Of a stretch of 41,749 nucleotides of DNA, positions 40,943 to 41,749 are shown in pieces (positions within the stretch are counted from its first letter, which is position 1; each line of letters begins with the position of its first letter). The DNA is from Oscillospiraceae bacterium (GTDB taxonomy: Bacteria; Bacillota; Clostridia; Oscillospirales; CAG-272). The stretch lies in the NCBI GenBank assembly GCA_015064545.1, contig SVSA01000007.1, positions 1 to 41,749 on the forward strand. The letters are read 5' to 3'. The notes beneath the pieces are model-generated. The model did no database searches and was not told the DNA's origin. It saw only the letters and a program-made list of their open reading frames with translations. Position numbers and translations under genes: made by a program.

Positions 40943-41749
40943 ATGAAACTTACTAAGAGAATTCTTGCTGTACTGTTGACAATGCTTCTTGTCCTTCCCC
41001 TCGTTCCCTGTGTATCCGTCTCTGCCGCTAACGTCAATTATGACGTTACGGCAGCGGCCGGCGAAACGATTGATGTTATCCTGAACTATCCTGATGTTCT
41101 TGCCATTCAAGGCACGCTCACCTTTAGCGGTGACAATATTGTAACCGTTGAAAATTTCTGGGCAAACAGCCTGGAAAAAACACAGTCGTTCTATAACGAA
41201 ACCGATCACACCTTTGCTGTTTTCGGTGTTGCTCCTATCGTAGGCTCCTGTGATCTCATCCTTACCTTTAAGGTTGACGACAATGCCGCTCCCGGCTCGG
41301 TTCAGATAATCACGGTTACCTACGAATCCTCGGAAACCGATATCTTCCCGAGCGATCCGGTCTATGAAACCGATACCATCACGATTACCGTTCCGGATGT
41401 CGTTGAGCCCCCCGTTCCCACCGTCAACTATGACGCGCTGAAGAAGGCGATTGCCGATGCCGAGGCTCTGAACAGAGAGCTCTACACGGCCGAATCGCTG
41501 GCCAAGGTCGACGAGGCTCTGGAAGAGGCTAAGGCTGCTCTGACCTCGAACGATCAGGCTACCGTAGATGCCGCCGCTAAGAAGCTGAACGATGCGATTG
41601 ACGCCCTCGAGCTCAAGCCGGTCGTTCCCACCGTCAACTATGACGCGCTGAAGAAGGCGATTGCCGATGCCGAGGCTCTGAACAGAGAGCTCTACACGGC
41701 CGAATCGCTGGCCAAGGTCGACGAGGCTCTGGAAGAGGCTAAGGCTGCT
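40943..41749 (+). CDS. Secreted cohesin-like protein with FIVAR repeats, 3' end outside the window
   Basis: The reading frame is open to the window edge (269 codons seen). A signal peptide (about 1-28, SVSA) is followed by a cohesin-like beta domain (about 31-150). It starts NYDVTAAAGETIDVILNY, and later DLILTFKVDDNAAPGSV has the spacing of cohesin strands. Then come FIVAR-type helical repeats: one complete 70-residue unit (158-227) and the start of a second. The coding repeat is 210 bases long and identical over the 126 bases that can be compared. GGAAGGGAGG precedes ATG 40943. As it follows the dockerin gene it may be that protein's partner. Cohesin assignment is by pattern; a general CBM-like Ig fold is the alternative. 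Confidence 0.75.
   Translation, partial: MKLTKRILAVLLTMLLVLPLVPCVSVSAANVNYDVTAAAGETIDVILNYPDVLAIQGTLTFSGDNIVTVENFWANSLEKTQSFYNETDHTFAVFGVAPIVGSCDLILTFKVDDNAAPGSVQIITVTYESSETDIFPSDPVYETDTITITVPDVVEPPVPTVNYDALKKAIADAEALNRELYTAESLAKVDEALEEAKAALTSNDQATVDAAAKKLNDAIDALELKPVVPTVNYDALKKAIADAEALNRELYTAESLAKVDEALEEAKAA
41414..41749 (+). repeat. Exact 210-base tandem repeat coding FIVAR modules
   Basis: Bases 41414-41539 recur without change at 41624-41749, giving a period of 210 bases. Identity at the DNA level, including silent sites, points to recent duplication or conversion. The array continues past the window. Confidence 0.92.

Noticed and set aside
34724..41209. Antisense open frame of 2161 codons as a real gene
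   Set aside because: The opposite strand encodes a protein with signal peptide, FIVAR module, dockerin and a strong ribosome site; the antisense frame starts inside the next gene and has none of these.

Overview
This window looks like an accessory carbohydrate-foraging region from an anaerobic Gram-positive Clostridia-type bacterium (Bacillota). The evidence is strong GGAGG-type ribosome binding sites, many TTGACA-17-TATAAT-type promoters, lipoprotein signal peptides on binding proteins, membrane-anchored surface proteins, AraC-family regulators, and dockerin, FIVAR and cohesin-like modules. A finer taxonomic placement is not possible from this sequence alone. No tRNA, rRNA, CRISPR array, transposase or phage gene was seen.

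Layout. Positions 1-363 hold the end of a peptidyl-tRNA hydrolase 2 gene. Positions 753-2680 are a two-gene operon: a sugar-type nucleotidyltransferase and an N-acetylhexosamine-1-kinase-like kinase. A lone S15/CocE-type hydrolase (2901-4457) follows and ends in a perfect bidirectional terminator. A PHP-domain metallohydrolase (minus strand) is divergent from a two-gene SGNH-hydrolase operon (6057-7894); both have consensus promoters. An AraC regulator (8130-8930) closes the left part.

Positions 9074-30962 are 17 consecutive minus-strand genes that form a glycan-utilisation locus. They encode four GH36 (alpha-galactosidase-like) paralogues, two exported and two without signal peptides. There are also two membrane-anchored proteins with jelly-roll-like modules, two related small anchored proteins in tandem, a solute-binding lipoprotein, a Zn alcohol dehydrogenase, an FAD oxidoreductase, an SDR protein, a DeoC-like aldolase, a metallo-beta-lactamase-fold hydrolase and a mutarotase-like protein. 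The two ends of the locus carry the same three-gene cassette: anchored jelly-roll protein, exported GH36, and a lipoprotein built from the GH36 N-terminal domain. These lipoproteins lack the catalytic barrel, and one keeps a scar of it. I infer that the surface proteins bind and cut an alpha-galactoside-type glycan, the lipoproteins hold the products, the cytosolic GH36 enzymes finish hydrolysis, and the oxidoreductases and aldolase process the sugar. No transporter permease is in the window.

To the right, a plus-strand Asp-box propeller protein (31695-32870) faces a PocR-type AraC regulator (32982-33806). After a 722-base intergenic region with two tandem promoters and a terminator-like hairpin comes a 2131-residue exported dockerin protein of unknown function (34529-40924). 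Directly behind it is a gene for a secreted cohesin-like protein with FIVAR repeats, which runs off the window. The dockerin/cohesin-like pair in one operon, and the barrel-less GH36 lipoproteins, are the most unusual parts.
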